The notes beneath the pieces are model-generated. The model was not told the DNA's origin. It saw nothing but the letters and a program-made list of their open reading frames with translations, and did no database searches. A stretch of DNA of 64,000 nucleotides from Pseudoalteromonas luteoviolacea NCIMB 1944 (GTDB taxonomy: Bacteria; Pseudomonadota; Gammaproteobacteria; Enterobacterales; Alteromonadaceae), in assembly GCF_001625565.1 (NCBI RefSeq), contig NZ_AUXS01000047.1, positions 1-64,000 of the forward strand. Reading direction: 5' to 3'. Positions 35,412 to 44,600 of the stretch are shown piece by piece. Both the position numbers and the translations under genes were made by a program. Every line of letters begins with the position of its first letter. Position 1 is the first letter of the stretch.

Positions 35412-35502
35412 TGGCGGAGAGATAGGGATTTGAACCCTAGATACGCTATTAACGTATGCCGGTTTTCAAGACCGGTGCTTTCAACCACTCAGCCATCTCT
35501 CC
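35412..35502 (-). tRNA. tRNA-Ser (UGA anticodon)
   Basis: The 91-base gene includes an encoded CCA. The minus-strand sequence starts GGAGAGATGGCTGAGTGG, has anticodon loop CTTGAAA (anticodon TGA), a long variable arm and T-arm TAGGG-TTCAAAT-CCCTA. The acceptor stem GGAGAGA/TCTCTCC is perfectly paired. It is transcribed just ahead of the GCU gene, 18 bases apart, with a shared terminator. Confidence 0.95.
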
Positions 35503-35701
35503 ATGGGCACAGATAATACTTATCGAATTGGGTGCTGTAAATAGTTTTTTAATCGTTTGCTGAAAAAATAGTCAAAAAAGCGAAGTTATTGAATTGTTTG
35601 CCTGAAATTTATACTTTTTGATAGGGTGTGTTTAAAATGTAGACGGGAAAAACAGTTGATGGCCGCACTGAATTGGCCATCAAGTGTACAAGAGTACAGA
35701 T

Positions 35702-35851
35702 TTACTTATGCATTACCACAGCACTAAGGTTCAGTGATCGCCCGATTGTACTTAACCAAGCCATCCACTGAATTTGTGGTTTTTGTGCAATAGCGCGGAT
35801 TGGTTCATGGGTGGTTTGCGTGTTGCTGCACGCAGCAGCTGAATTAAGCAT
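35702..35851 (-). CDS. Possible small protein of 49 residues
   Basis: The frame starts MLNSAAACSNTQTTHEPIRA and ends LNLSAVVMHK. GGAG lies 6 bases ahead of the ATG (35849-35851), a well-placed ribosome site. The surrounding 600-base gap between the tRNAs and the lipid kinase has no other gene. No family is recognised and the composition is neutral, so it could be chance. Confidence 0.38.
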   Translation of the reverse strand: MLNSAAACSNTQTTHEPIRAIAQKPQIQWMAWLSTIGRSLNLSAVVMHK

Positions 35852-36099
35852 ATCGTACTCCAAATAATTGACTGTCGGTTAATTTACTTGGTTATTTTGC
35901 ATTCGGGATGATTAAAATTAAAACGATAAAAATTGCCTGTGAAGCATTAGAAAAACTAATGGGTGGTTGTGTTGTTGTGCTGTTTATATGAACTAATGAA
36001 TATTTATTCAATGGTTTGTTGGTGCTTTTGTTGTGTTTTGTGATTTATAATTGATCGGTTGAATAGTTATTCAGATAAAAATATTTAGGGATTTATCTT

Positions 36100-36978
36100 T
36101 TGTTAGTGGTGTATAACCCGCAGGGTGGAAAAAAAATGCTGGCGCATAAGGAGTGGTTAGAAAAAAACGCTCTTGAGCGTCAAATCAAATTGCAATGGTA
36201 TGCAACATGTGGCTGTTTTGAGCGCGATTTAGCACAGCTAAAGTATTTAATAAAACAGCAAAATCAAGTGACAGTTTTAGGTGGTGATGGCACGTTAAAC
36301 TTAGCCATCAACGCTTTATTATGTGTAAACGAAAGCGCTTTGGTTGATACAAACAAGAGTGTGGCTTTATTACCTTGCGGTACGGGCAATGATTTCGCTC
36401 GACAATTTGGCTATTCAATCAGGCAGTGGCGCGCTGCCGTTTTTGCTGATTCCACGTGCAATGTAGATGTAGGTCAAGTAGACCGACGCTATTTTATCAA
36501 CATGGCGGGTGTCGGCTTTAGCGCTGAAGTGGTATCCGCGATGGCAGGAAAAAAGCGTTTTGGCGCGCTTAGTTATACATTTGCAGGGATAGCTAAGTTA
36601 TTTTTTTACAAGGGTGTCACTGTTAATGTCGACGGTATTGAGCAGCGCGTCTTAATGAGTCTATTTGCCAATGGTCGTCATTTTGCTGCGGGATTAACAC
36701 CGGCGCCATTGGCTGAGGTGGGCGATGGCCAGCTACAGATGGTTACTATTCCGAATATTGCTTGGCACAAACGTTTGCTGAGTTTTGCATTGATGTTATT
36801 TGGCTTACACACCAAATTATCGTGGGTAAAGGTGCAAAGTGGGAGCAATTTCAAGATAACTTCTTCAAACATTTGTGTTGAAGCCGATGGGGATTTAATC
36901 GCAACAACGCCCGCGTTGGTTAAGTGCAATGCGGCGTCGTTGCGATTGAAGGTGCCTAGTTTGGATGGGCCTGTTTAG
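36100..36978 (+). CDS. Diacylglycerol/lipid kinase family protein (YegS/DagK_cat type)
   Basis: The 292-residue protein begins at a TTG preceded by AGGGA (36086-36090). It has the DAGK catalytic blocks LVVYNPQGGKK at the start, VTVLGGDGTLNLAINAL (GGDGT) near 65 and LLPCGTGNDFARQFG near 95, with the C-terminal beta-sandwich part INMAGVGFSAEVVSAMAGKK. It should phosphorylate a lipid alcohol at the inner membrane. Members often lack an assigned substrate. It overlaps the convergent DMT transporter by 23 bases. Confidence 0.87.
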   Translation: MLVVYNPQGGKKMLAHKEWLEKNALERQIKLQWYATCGCFERDLAQLKYLIKQQNQVTVLGGDGTLNLAINALLCVNESALVDTNKSVALLPCGTGNDFARQFGYSIRQWRAAVFADSTCNVDVGQVDRRYFINMAGVGFSAEVVSAMAGKKRFGALSYTFAGIAKLFFYKGVTVNVDGIEQRVLMSLFANGRHFAAGLTPAPLAEVGDGQLQMVTIPNIAWHKRLLSFALMLFGLHTKLSWVKVQSGSNFKITSSNICVEADGDLIATTPALVKCNAASLRLKVPSLDGPV

Positions 36979-37879
36979 TTTGCAACACAGAGCTGTACTT
37001 GTTGAGTAGCTTCTTGGGGGCAAGTACCAGTAAATTGCCTGCGCAAATAAGGCCAAAGCCAATAAAAGTATTGAGCTGCCAAGTAAAGCCTTCAAAAAGT
37101 GTGCTGAGCACTACTGCTACAATCGGGAATAATACGATGATATAGCTGGCGCGCTCTGGACCAATATTTTTTAGTAGAGAAAAGTAACATGCAAAGGCGA
37201 TCACAGTGCCAAAAACAGAGAGGTAAAGCAGAGAGAGCCAGTAACTGGTATCGGCTTGTGCCACAAATGACAGTGGGCTGAAGGCAATATATGCCCCGAG
37301 CAACACACTGCTGTACAACATGCCCCAAGCGTTGCCCTCTAAAACACCAATGGCGCAATCTGAGTTGCGGATACTGACCATATTTCCCAAAGATGCGACA
37401 AAGGTTCCCGCCAGTGCCAATGCCAGACCAACCAAGGTATTAGAAGATAAATCAGCCGTCCCTAATTCGTGCCAAAACAAACTGACGATCCCAGCTACAC
37501 CCAAAGCCGCGCCAATATAGCTTTTAAAGGCAATTGGCTTGGCAAAAAATAGGCGAGTATTGATCATGTTTAAGATCAGCATAAAGGAGAAAGCGATAGA
37601 TGCCATCGCTGAAGATAAACTACCTTGTGCCCAGTAAAGTAGCAGGTAATTGAGTCCAAAGTTACCTATGGCCAAAAGTATGAAAAAACCGTGATCAATG
37701 AGCTTAAACTGCATGGGAAGCTGTCGCCAAACAACAAAGCCCCACATACAGAGTGCAGAAATAGCAAAGCGATAAAAGAGTGATACAACTTCGTTGACTT
37801 GACCGAGCTGGAACTCAATGGCCAGCCAAGTTGAGCCCCAAATAAGAACGGTAATGATATATAACAGCCAATTTCTCAT
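36956..37879 (-). CDS. EamA/DMT-superfamily transporter
   Basis: The 307-residue protein has about ten membrane helices in two EamA repeats, beginning MRNWLLYIITVLIWGSTWLA, with second-repeat markers ALALAGTFVASLGNMVSIRN and a terminal helix GFGLICAGNLLVLAPKKL. DMT proteins of this kind export metabolites or amino acids. A MocR-type regulator is divergent 118 bases away with operator-like repeats between, so the exporter is probably its target. Confidence 0.88.
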   Translation of the reverse strand: MRNWLLYIITVLIWGSTWLAIEFQLGQVNEVVSLFYRFAISALCMWGFVVWRQLPMQFKLIDHGFFILLAIGNFGLNYLLLYWAQGSLSSAMASIAFSFMLILNMINTRLFFAKPIAFKSYIGAALGVAGIVSLFWHELGTADLSSNTLVGLALALAGTFVASLGNMVSIRNSDCAIGVLEGNAWGMLYSSVLLGAYIAFSPLSFVAQADTSYWLSLLYLSVFGTVIAFACYFSLLKNIGPERASYIIVLFPIVAVVLSTLFEGFTWQLNTFIGFGLICAGNLLVLAPKKLLNKYSSVLQTKQAHPN

Positions 37880-37934
37880 CGTTGGTCCTTGTATAATTGG
37901 ATTATTGCGACAAGGAGCAGTTTACTCGGATAAT

Positions 37935-37979
37935 CTGTGTATAATAGATACAGAAAAAGTCATTTTTAACCTATACAGA
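37935..37979. promoter_or_regulatory. Operator-like repeats between the DMT exporter and MocR genes
   Basis: CTGTGTATAATAGATACAG (37935-37953) is an imperfect palindrome matching its complement at 14 of 19 places. Its right arm ATACAGA recurs as a direct repeat at 37973-37979, 25 bases on. It includes a TATAAT on the plus strand. Repeats of this spacing fit known MocR/GabR-type binding sites. Confidence 0.5.
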
Positions 37980-37997
37980 TTGATGTGGAGTCATCGC

Positions 37998-39434
37998 GTG
38001 CAAAGCAGTCAATTCCTTTATCAGCAGGTCATTGATGTGATCAATGACATGATCTCTCAGCAGGTGCTCAAACCAGGAGATAAACTTCCTTCGTTGCGAA
38101 AACTTGCGCAACAGCTGTCAGTTAGTATCCCGACAGTTAAACAAGCCTACTATCACCTTGAAGGGCAAGGGAGAATCTATTCGAAAGAAAAATCCGGCTA
38201 CTTTTTATTTGATGGTGAGCAAAATACTTTACCAAGGCGCTGCAAGTTGCCCATCAACCCAACTCAGGTCAACAAGCAGTCTTTAATTGAACAGGTATAT
38301 GAAGGGATACACGCGCCACACGAGGCGAAATTTGGCATTGCTAACCCAGTGACTGCGATGGGGGATGAAGCTATATTGGCAAAAATGATGCGCAGTGCCT
38401 TAAAACAAGCAGGTGAGCAACTGTTGCAGTATGGCGCTATGGATGGGCTGTTGAAGTTAAAGCAGCAGATAGTACAGCGTTATTTGCATATGGGGTTATC
38501 TGTAGTCGCCGATGATATTGTCATCACCAATGGTGCCCAAGAAGCACTGGCGATTGCGTTGCAGTGCGTGACGCAGCCCGGAGACGTCGTAGCGATTGAG
38601 TCTCCTGGCTATTTTGGCATCATAGAACTAATTGAAAACCTTGGACTACAAGCAATTGAAATTCCAGTTTGTCCTGATGATGGCTTATGGCTTGAAGACT
38701 TAGCACATGCGCTGACCAAACACGATGTAAAAGCATGTGTGTGCTCTACCAGTATTAACAATCCGATTGGCAGTTTCATGCCGGATAGTCGCCGTCAAAG
38801 TTTGCTACAAATGTTGGTAGAAAATAACGTCACGCTTATCGAGGATGATGTATATGGCGATTTGTATTTTACCAAATACCGTGGCAAACCTGCTCAGTAT
38901 TATGCCCAACCTGGGCAAGTGATCACCTGTGACTCATTTTCTAAAACAGCGGCGCCGAGCTATCGAGTTGGGTGGATGTTGGCACCGGGACATGCTGCCA
39001 GAGCGCGTCGATATAAACGGGCGCTGAGCTGCTCTTCATCACTGATCAATCAATGGGTATTGGCAGAGTATCTGGCATCGGGCGCTTATGATCGCCATCT
39101 CAAAAAGTTGCGACTGCGGCTACAGGAAAACAAACAAAAAATGCTGGCCTGTATTCGCAGTGCCTTTCCAATTGAGACACGGATCAGTGATCCGCGAGGC
39201 GGTTGTGTAGTCTGGTTAGAGCTGGATGCAAGTATTGATGGTGGTACATTGTTCAATATGGCAATGGCTCAGGGGATCAGTTTGACGCCCGGACAGCTGT
39301 TTAGTGCGTCGGAGCGGTTTCAAAATTGTATACGACTGAGTTATGGACTGCCATGGCAGGACAAACATGAAGCGAGCTTAAAGCGATTGGGAGAGCTGGT
39401 ACAAGTACTGAGTGACAAGAAGAGGGGACCTTAA
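37998..39434 (+). CDS. MocR-family regulator (GntR helix-turn-helix plus aminotransferase domain)
   Basis: The protein starts with a GntR winged helix (QQVIDVINDMISQQVLKPGD, LPSLRKLAQQLSVSIPTVKQ) and continues as a type I aminotransferase-like domain with PLP Lys in CDSFSKTAAPSYRVGWM and NNP-like SINNPIG. The GTG at 37998 has GGAG 7 bases upstream and is preferred to ATG 37983. Such proteins bind PLP and an amine or amino acid to control a neighbour; here the divergent DMT exporter is the obvious target. Confidence 0.9.
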   Translation: MQSSQFLYQQVIDVINDMISQQVLKPGDKLPSLRKLAQQLSVSIPTVKQAYYHLEGQGRIYSKEKSGYFLFDGEQNTLPRRCKLPINPTQVNKQSLIEQVYEGIHAPHEAKFGIANPVTAMGDEAILAKMMRSALKQAGEQLLQYGAMDGLLKLKQQIVQRYLHMGLSVVADDIVITNGAQEALAIALQCVTQPGDVVAIESPGYFGIIELIENLGLQAIEIPVCPDDGLWLEDLAHALTKHDVKACVCSTSINNPIGSFMPDSRRQSLLQMLVENNVTLIEDDVYGDLYFTKYRGKPAQYYAQPGQVITCDSFSKTAAPSYRVGWMLAPGHAARARRYKRALSCSSSLINQWVLAEYLASGAYDRHLKKLRLRLQENKQKMLACIRSAFPIETRISDPRGGCVVWLELDASIDGGTLFNMAMAQGISLTPGQLFSASERFQNCIRLSYGLPWQDKHEASLKRLGELVQVLSDKKRGP

Positions 39435-39469
39435 ACAGCGTCCACTCATTGGTTGGAATGTTTTCTTAC

Positions 39470-40258
39470 TTAGTGGGATGTAGTGTGCATCAAAGCGTAC
39501 CCAGACAGCGTCGGCATTGATTGTGCTAGATGGGCCTCTTGCTGGGCTATCTGTGCAAACTGATCACATAGTGAGTCTGCACTTGCTTCAAGTTGTTCTG
39601 CTTGCGCATTGATCCGACGTTCAAAATTACTACCTAATTGTTCCATACGTTGCTCAAAGGCATTGATGTCACCATCCGCGTTTTTCATTTCTGAACCCAG
39701 TGAAATGAGCAGTGTGCCAATTGACTCAAACATGGCACTTTTCACTGCGCTTTCAACACGGGATTCAAATTGCTGCTCGAAATGCTCGCCAAATTCAGCC
39801 ATGGTTTGCTCACCCATGACAAAAGTACCCTCTTGGTAAAAGGTATTTTGTACTTCCACATTTAGTTCATCGAGGATCTCTGATAGGTCATCAAAGCTGT
39901 TTAAATTGAATGTTGTGGCAACTTCATTTAGAGCAACTTCTGCCAGATCGACCGCTTGTGTCGCGACTTCGGCGACTTTTGGTAATTCAGCCCGCAATGT
40001 TTCTGCATAAAAAGAGAGAGCTTGGCGTTGCTGCGGTGTCACTGTGATTATTTGCCCATTAACAGACAAGGTACCATCTGCTGCGATCATCATATTTTGG
40101 TTATTAGCTTGTGTTATTGAGATCTCTTCAGGTGTGATTCTGACATCATTTTTGAACTCTAACTGGCAGTTATCACTGGAGATTGAAAAGTTGTGATCGC
40201 TATGCGCATAGACAGAGGAAGACGATAAAATTGCAAGTGTAATTAAAGTGGTTTTCAT
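39470..40258 (-). CDS. yggN: DUF2884 periplasmic protein (YggN-like)
   Basis: From Met at 40258 the protein has a signal peptide (MKTTLITLAILSSSSVYAHS) and then the YggN plan: DNCQLEFKNDVRITPEEISI, DGTLSVNGQIITVTPQQRQA, and long helices ending in DSLCDQFAQIAQQE, with two conserved Cys that may form a disulfide. The family is periplasmic and of unknown role. The ten codons of open frame upstream are not used because they precede the signal peptide. Confidence 0.83.
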   Translation of the reverse strand: MKTTLITLAILSSSSVYAHSDHNFSISSDNCQLEFKNDVRITPEEISITQANNQNMMIAADGTLSVNGQIITVTPQQRQALSFYAETLRAELPKVAEVATQAVDLAEVALNEVATTFNLNSFDDLSEILDELNVEVQNTFYQEGTFVMGEQTMAEFGEHFEQQFESRVESAVKSAMFESIGTLLISLGSEMKNADGDINAFEQRMEQLGSNFERRINAQAEQLEASADSLCDQFAQIAQQEAHLAQSMPTLSGYALMHTTSH

Positions 40259-40611
40259 GGCTTGGCTCTTATTTTTTGTTGATGACACTTTGTGTATTCC
40301 AAGTATGATGCCAATTTTTAAAGTCCATATTTTTCAATTGCATACGGTTTTTATCGAGATAGGAGGTCAGGATAAAAATAACCTTTCAACTAAAATTTGG
40401 CCATTTTACTCATAATTTGGTTTGATTTGTTTTGTTAATCGTCACGATAAAAATCATTCACTGTCCAAGCGGCTTATTTCGAGCTAAATACTTTATAAGT
40501 CGTAATGTGTGTGGGGAGGTCTTTATCGCCCACCCCACTTATGCATACAGCAGTAAACAGCTATATCCGTGTATTGAAAGTTGATCTCTAAAGGTTAAAT
40601 AGGAGCTTATC
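40259..40611. other. Divergent non-coding region
   Basis: About 350 A+T-rich bases between yggN and the small PA3496-type gene, which must contain promoters for both. An AGGAG at 40601-40605 serves the small gene. No repeat, hairpin with T-run or small gene was convincing. Confidence 0.4.
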
Positions 40612-40794
40612 ATGGGTAAAACATATTCCTATGATCCATTGGATGACGAATATCAAGAAGAATTTGGCACACTGAATGAAAAAGATGTTAATAAGCAGCG
40701 GCAAAAAGTCAGAAAAAAACTAGACGAGTACTTAGAGCAAAAGCGATTGCGACGACATTTAGGAGATGATGAATTTGACTTTTTTGATGAGTAG
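40612..40794 (+). CDS. PA3496-type small charged protein
   Basis: The 60-residue protein is highly charged: an acidic start (YDPLDDEYQEEFGTLNEKDV), a basic helix (RQKVRKKLDEYLEQKRLRRH) and an acidic end (GDDEFDFFDE). This pattern recalls the PA3496 family, annotated as a putative envelope-integrity protein, but the match is by memory of the layout. AGGAG precedes the ATG. It ends in a hairpin shared with the convergent cytochrome gene. Confidence 0.7.
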   Translation: MGKTYSYDPLDDEYQEEFGTLNEKDVNKQRQKVRKKLDEYLEQKRLRRHLGDDEFDFFDE

Positions 40795-40806
40795 TCTCAC
40801 AGCATG

Positions 40807-40833
40807 AAAGAGAGCGACGGTCATGCTCTCTTT
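40807..40833. terminator. Hairpin between convergent genes, probable two-way terminator
   Basis: AAAGAGAGC pairs with GCTCTCTTT around a 9-base loop. The short T-run on each side and its place between convergent stop codons suggest it ends both transcripts. Confidence 0.6.
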
Positions 40834-40854
40834 AAATGTGCTGTATTTTGGCGA

Positions 40855-41304
40855 TTAATCTTTAAATGATTTGTGACAATCTTTACAGCCCTGCGCCCAC
40901 TTGCCAAATGCTTTGGCAATCACCTTTTTGTCTCCAGATTCTGACGCTGTAGCGAGCGCTTGCGCATACTTGGCGAAGTCCGCAGCTTTTTTATCGAATG
41001 TTGCTCTGTCGCTCCATATTTCTGGTAAAGCGCTGGTGTCGCCTTTATCAGTACCCGTGATAAATGCTTCCCATGGCATATTAGAAAGTTGGGCTGCATT
41101 GTGGGCACGTTGTTTGAAACGTTCTGCATCAAACGGCACTTTACCTTTAAGCATGTCGCCCATATCACCAATCTGATAGCGAATTAATTGAAACGCTGCT
41201 TTGCGGTACTCAATGGCATCCTCTTTTTCTTTGAACAGTGTGCTGGCTTGACTTTGCATACTGAAACCCGCCAGCAAGGTTACTAGTGTCAATAACTTTT
41301 TCAT
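40855..41304 (-). CDS. Cytochrome c' (class II c-type cytochrome)
   Basis: The 149-residue protein has a signal peptide (MKKLLTLVTLLAGFSMQSQA) and a four-helix bundle with the heme-binding CKDCH at 140-144, right at the C-terminus as in cytochromes c'. A Met-rich first helix (QIGDMGDML) lies where the distal side would be. The protein is periplasmic and usually binds NO or CO; exact role here unknown. It is a single-gene unit. Confidence 0.9.
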   Translation of the reverse strand: MKKLLTLVTLLAGFSMQSQASTLFKEKEDAIEYRKAAFQLIRYQIGDMGDMLKGKVPFDAERFKQRAHNAAQLSNMPWEAFITGTDKGDTSALPEIWSDRATFDKKAADFAKYAQALATASESGDKKVIAKAFGKWAQGCKDCHKSFKD

Positions 41305-41666
41305 AAGTTGCCCCTTAAATAAATAATTCTATCCCTTTTTAAGGGTTTCAATAGGATTTGGCAAGATTCTGAGGTCAACGGTAGCGCAAGTGTCTTAAAG
41401 TGAAAACAAACTGTTTACTTTATGGGTCCAAATAGGCAGCTCATTTACAGTAAATTTAATTTATATCTGTTTACTTTTCTTCACATTGTGCTTTTTCTTA
41501 TTAAAACAAAGGTTTACGTTGTTGAATAAAATTAAAGTTCAAAAAATGTAACTTAATTGTATTTCCATTATTGCAATTAACCATGTAGTCACATTATATT
41601 GATGAATGATTCTACTCTCTAAATATAAATAAACACCAAATTAAACAACAAGTCCTAGGGGAAACT
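41305..41666. other. Promoter region of the subtilase gene with repeated motif
   Basis: About 360 strongly A+T-rich bases. CTGTTTACTTT occurs twice as a direct repeat (41411-41421 and 41467-41477), and the reverse form AGTAAA lies between at about 41449-41454. AGGGGA precedes the ATG of the protease. The repeats could bind a regulator of the protease gene. Confidence 0.45.
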
Positions 41667-44600
41667 ATGGCCAAGTATTCATTTAAAGCGACAGCGGTAG
41701 CTATGGCTGTCTCAGGTGCTCTTTCAGCAGCATCAGTAAGTGCTGCGACATTAGAGACCAACACTCGTTCACTTAACACAGAAGTAGCAAAAGTAGAGCT
41801 ATCTGCAAAGCAAGAAAATAGAGCTGAGGCTTTCTTAGTAGTTTTAAAACAAGAAACTGCTGCAAACCTAATGGAGCGTGGTAATTACTCAGTAAGTGAT
41901 GCACGTCAAACGGTTGCATCTGTAGAGACGTTACAAACAACAGTTAAGCGTGATTTAGCAAGCCTAAATGCAGATATCAAAGTTGTTGGTTCTACTAAAC
42001 TATTAGCATCAACTCTGATTGTTGAAGCGTCTGATGAAGCACTAGAAAAGATCAAAAAGAATAACAATGTAGCGCGCATCTTACCTTTATATGACTATGA
42101 GCTACATGTTGCTGATGCAAACAATTACATCCAAGCTGCACCTATTAATACTGCAGGTTTCACTGGTACTGGCCAAAAAGTTGCTGTACTAGATACAGGT
42201 ATTGACTACACGCACAAAGTATTTGGCGGCGCTGGTACACAAGAAGCATATGACGCAGCACAGGCAGATCCAGCAGCGGTAACATGGCCACAAGGTCAAG
42301 TTGTTGGCGGTTACGACTTTATGCGTAACGATGCGGACCCGATTGAAAACGATCCTGCAAACCCAACTGAAGATGACGCACCAACATCTCATGGTACATC
42401 TGTATCACACTCTGTAACGGGTATTGCTCCAGATGTTGAACTTTACGTTTACTCAGTGTGTGGTGGCGGTTGTCCATTTGCAGCTCAGCTAGGCGCACTA
42501 GAAGCAGCAATGGATCCAAATGGTGACGGTGATATCAGCGACCGCGTTGATGTAATCAATATGTCACTAGGTGGTGAGTTCGGTTCTACTGATCGTGAAG
42601 ACGGTACGCAATTCCTAATCCACCAAGCAGTTAAAATGGGTACGAACGTTGTTATCTCAGCGGGTAACGATGGTAACCACCCATTCCGTATCGGCGGTCC
42701 AAGCACAACACCTAACGCGCTATCTGTAGGTGCAATGGGTCACCCAGTACTACCTGATCTATTCGCAGTTGGTACTCTAAATGGCGACCGTATTGATGTT
42801 GGTACTGCGAGCTTTGGTCCACAAGACCCGTTCTCATTCACAAACGCAGATACAGAACTTGTTTACCCTGAAGCAAATCAAAATGGTTGTAACATCCCTG
42901 ATCCAGATAACGAAGGTGAAGTGTTAAATCCATTTGAAGGCATGGACTTCACTGGCAAAGCGGTACTAATTGACCGTGGTGCGTGTGCGTTCGTTGACAA
43001 AGCACTAAATGCGCAAGCTAAAGGTGCAAAATACGTTATCATTGCTAACAATGTTGAAGGCGGTGCGCCAGGTCTTGGTGGTTCAAGCGACGCTGTAACT
43101 GTACCGACTATTTCTGTTTCACTAGATACAGGTACTGCAATTAAAGCAGTATTGGCTGCTGGTAATCAGCCAACGTTTAACTTTGGTATTGAATCACACG
43201 TTGCAATTGACAGTGTTGCTGACTTCTCTTCTCGTGGTCCTTCAATGGATGGCCTACTTAAGCCAGAAATCACAGCACCAGGTGTTAACATCCAGGTTGC
43301 TGCGACAGGTACACTTGACCAGTTAGCTGGTGCAACTGGTACTTCTTTCTCAGGTCCAATCACTGCAGGTGCTGTAGCACTAGTACGTGAAGCGCGTCCA
43401 GAACTAAGTGCTGCACAAGTGAAAGCGGTACTAATGAATACTGCAAACCTAAATGTATTCATGGAGCCAAAATCACTAAATGCAGAGACAGAGCTAGCGC
43501 CAATCAGTTTAATCGGTGCCGGTCTTGTTGATGTTAAGAAAGCGGTTGATTCACAAACAGTTGCATGGGTACACCATGATGACTACGACACAATTCAAGC
43601 TGCACTTTCATTCGGTTTTGACGTCTTAGAAGAAACAACGACGTATACTAAGACTGTATATGTTAAGAACTTCCACACAGAAGAGAAAACATATAACCTA
43701 CGCACTGAAGATCGCTACACAAGTGATACAGATCTAGGCGCAACAAGCTGGAAGTTCCCTGCGTCAATTACAGTTGCTGCTGGTGAAACTGCTTCTTTCC
43801 AAGTTGAGTTAACAATTGACCCAAGCAAACTACCTGCATGGAGCCTACCTAACCCACAAGGTGCAAATGACCTAACTGCACGTGCGGCTGCGTTGACTCT
43901 TTCTGAGCTAGACGGTGCACTAATTTTTGATGACCAAGCGCTAGACGGCGATCATGACATCCACATGGTTTACCATGTACTACCACGTGCAAATGAAGGT
44001 GTTGAAGTATCTGTTCTTGAAGAAGGCGATAAGCGCGTTCAAGTAACAAACAACGGCTTCACAACCTTTAACGTTGTAACAGATCAGTTGGTTGCTGTAG
44101 GTGAAGAAGCATCTGCAGAAGACAAGCAATTCAATATCCTAAGCACGTCATTCAATGTATACGGCAGCGAGTCATGTGACTCTGGTGCAATCTTCACAGC
44201 GTCAATGGCACTACGTGATGAGCTAACAATGCACCGTCAAGCGGGTTACCGTATGACACTAGATGTAAACTACGATGGTGTGCCTGACTTCTTCTTACAA
44301 AACTACAACGATGTAGGTCGTAGTGCAGCCGTTATCGGTCGTGCTCGTACATTGAGTGGTCCAATTATCGATGGTGAAGATCAGTGGAGATTCTTGTCAG
44401 CAATGTTCCACGAAGGTGGTACTAACACAATTACCTTCTCTGGTTGTTCTAGCCTAATTGGTTTAGATACGTCTAACCTTGGCGACAAGATCATGATCGA
44501 AGCGCAAGCGGGTATCGGTAACTACCAGTCAGGTATCTTCGAAGTAACAGACTCTTTAACAGGTCACACTACATTCGAAACTGCGCCAGCTTCTCTAGTT

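Noticed and set aside
35301..35502. The serine tRNA pair as an integration site for a genomic island
   Set aside because: No integrase and no repeated tRNA 3' end were seen in the flanks; the region is ordinary chromosome.
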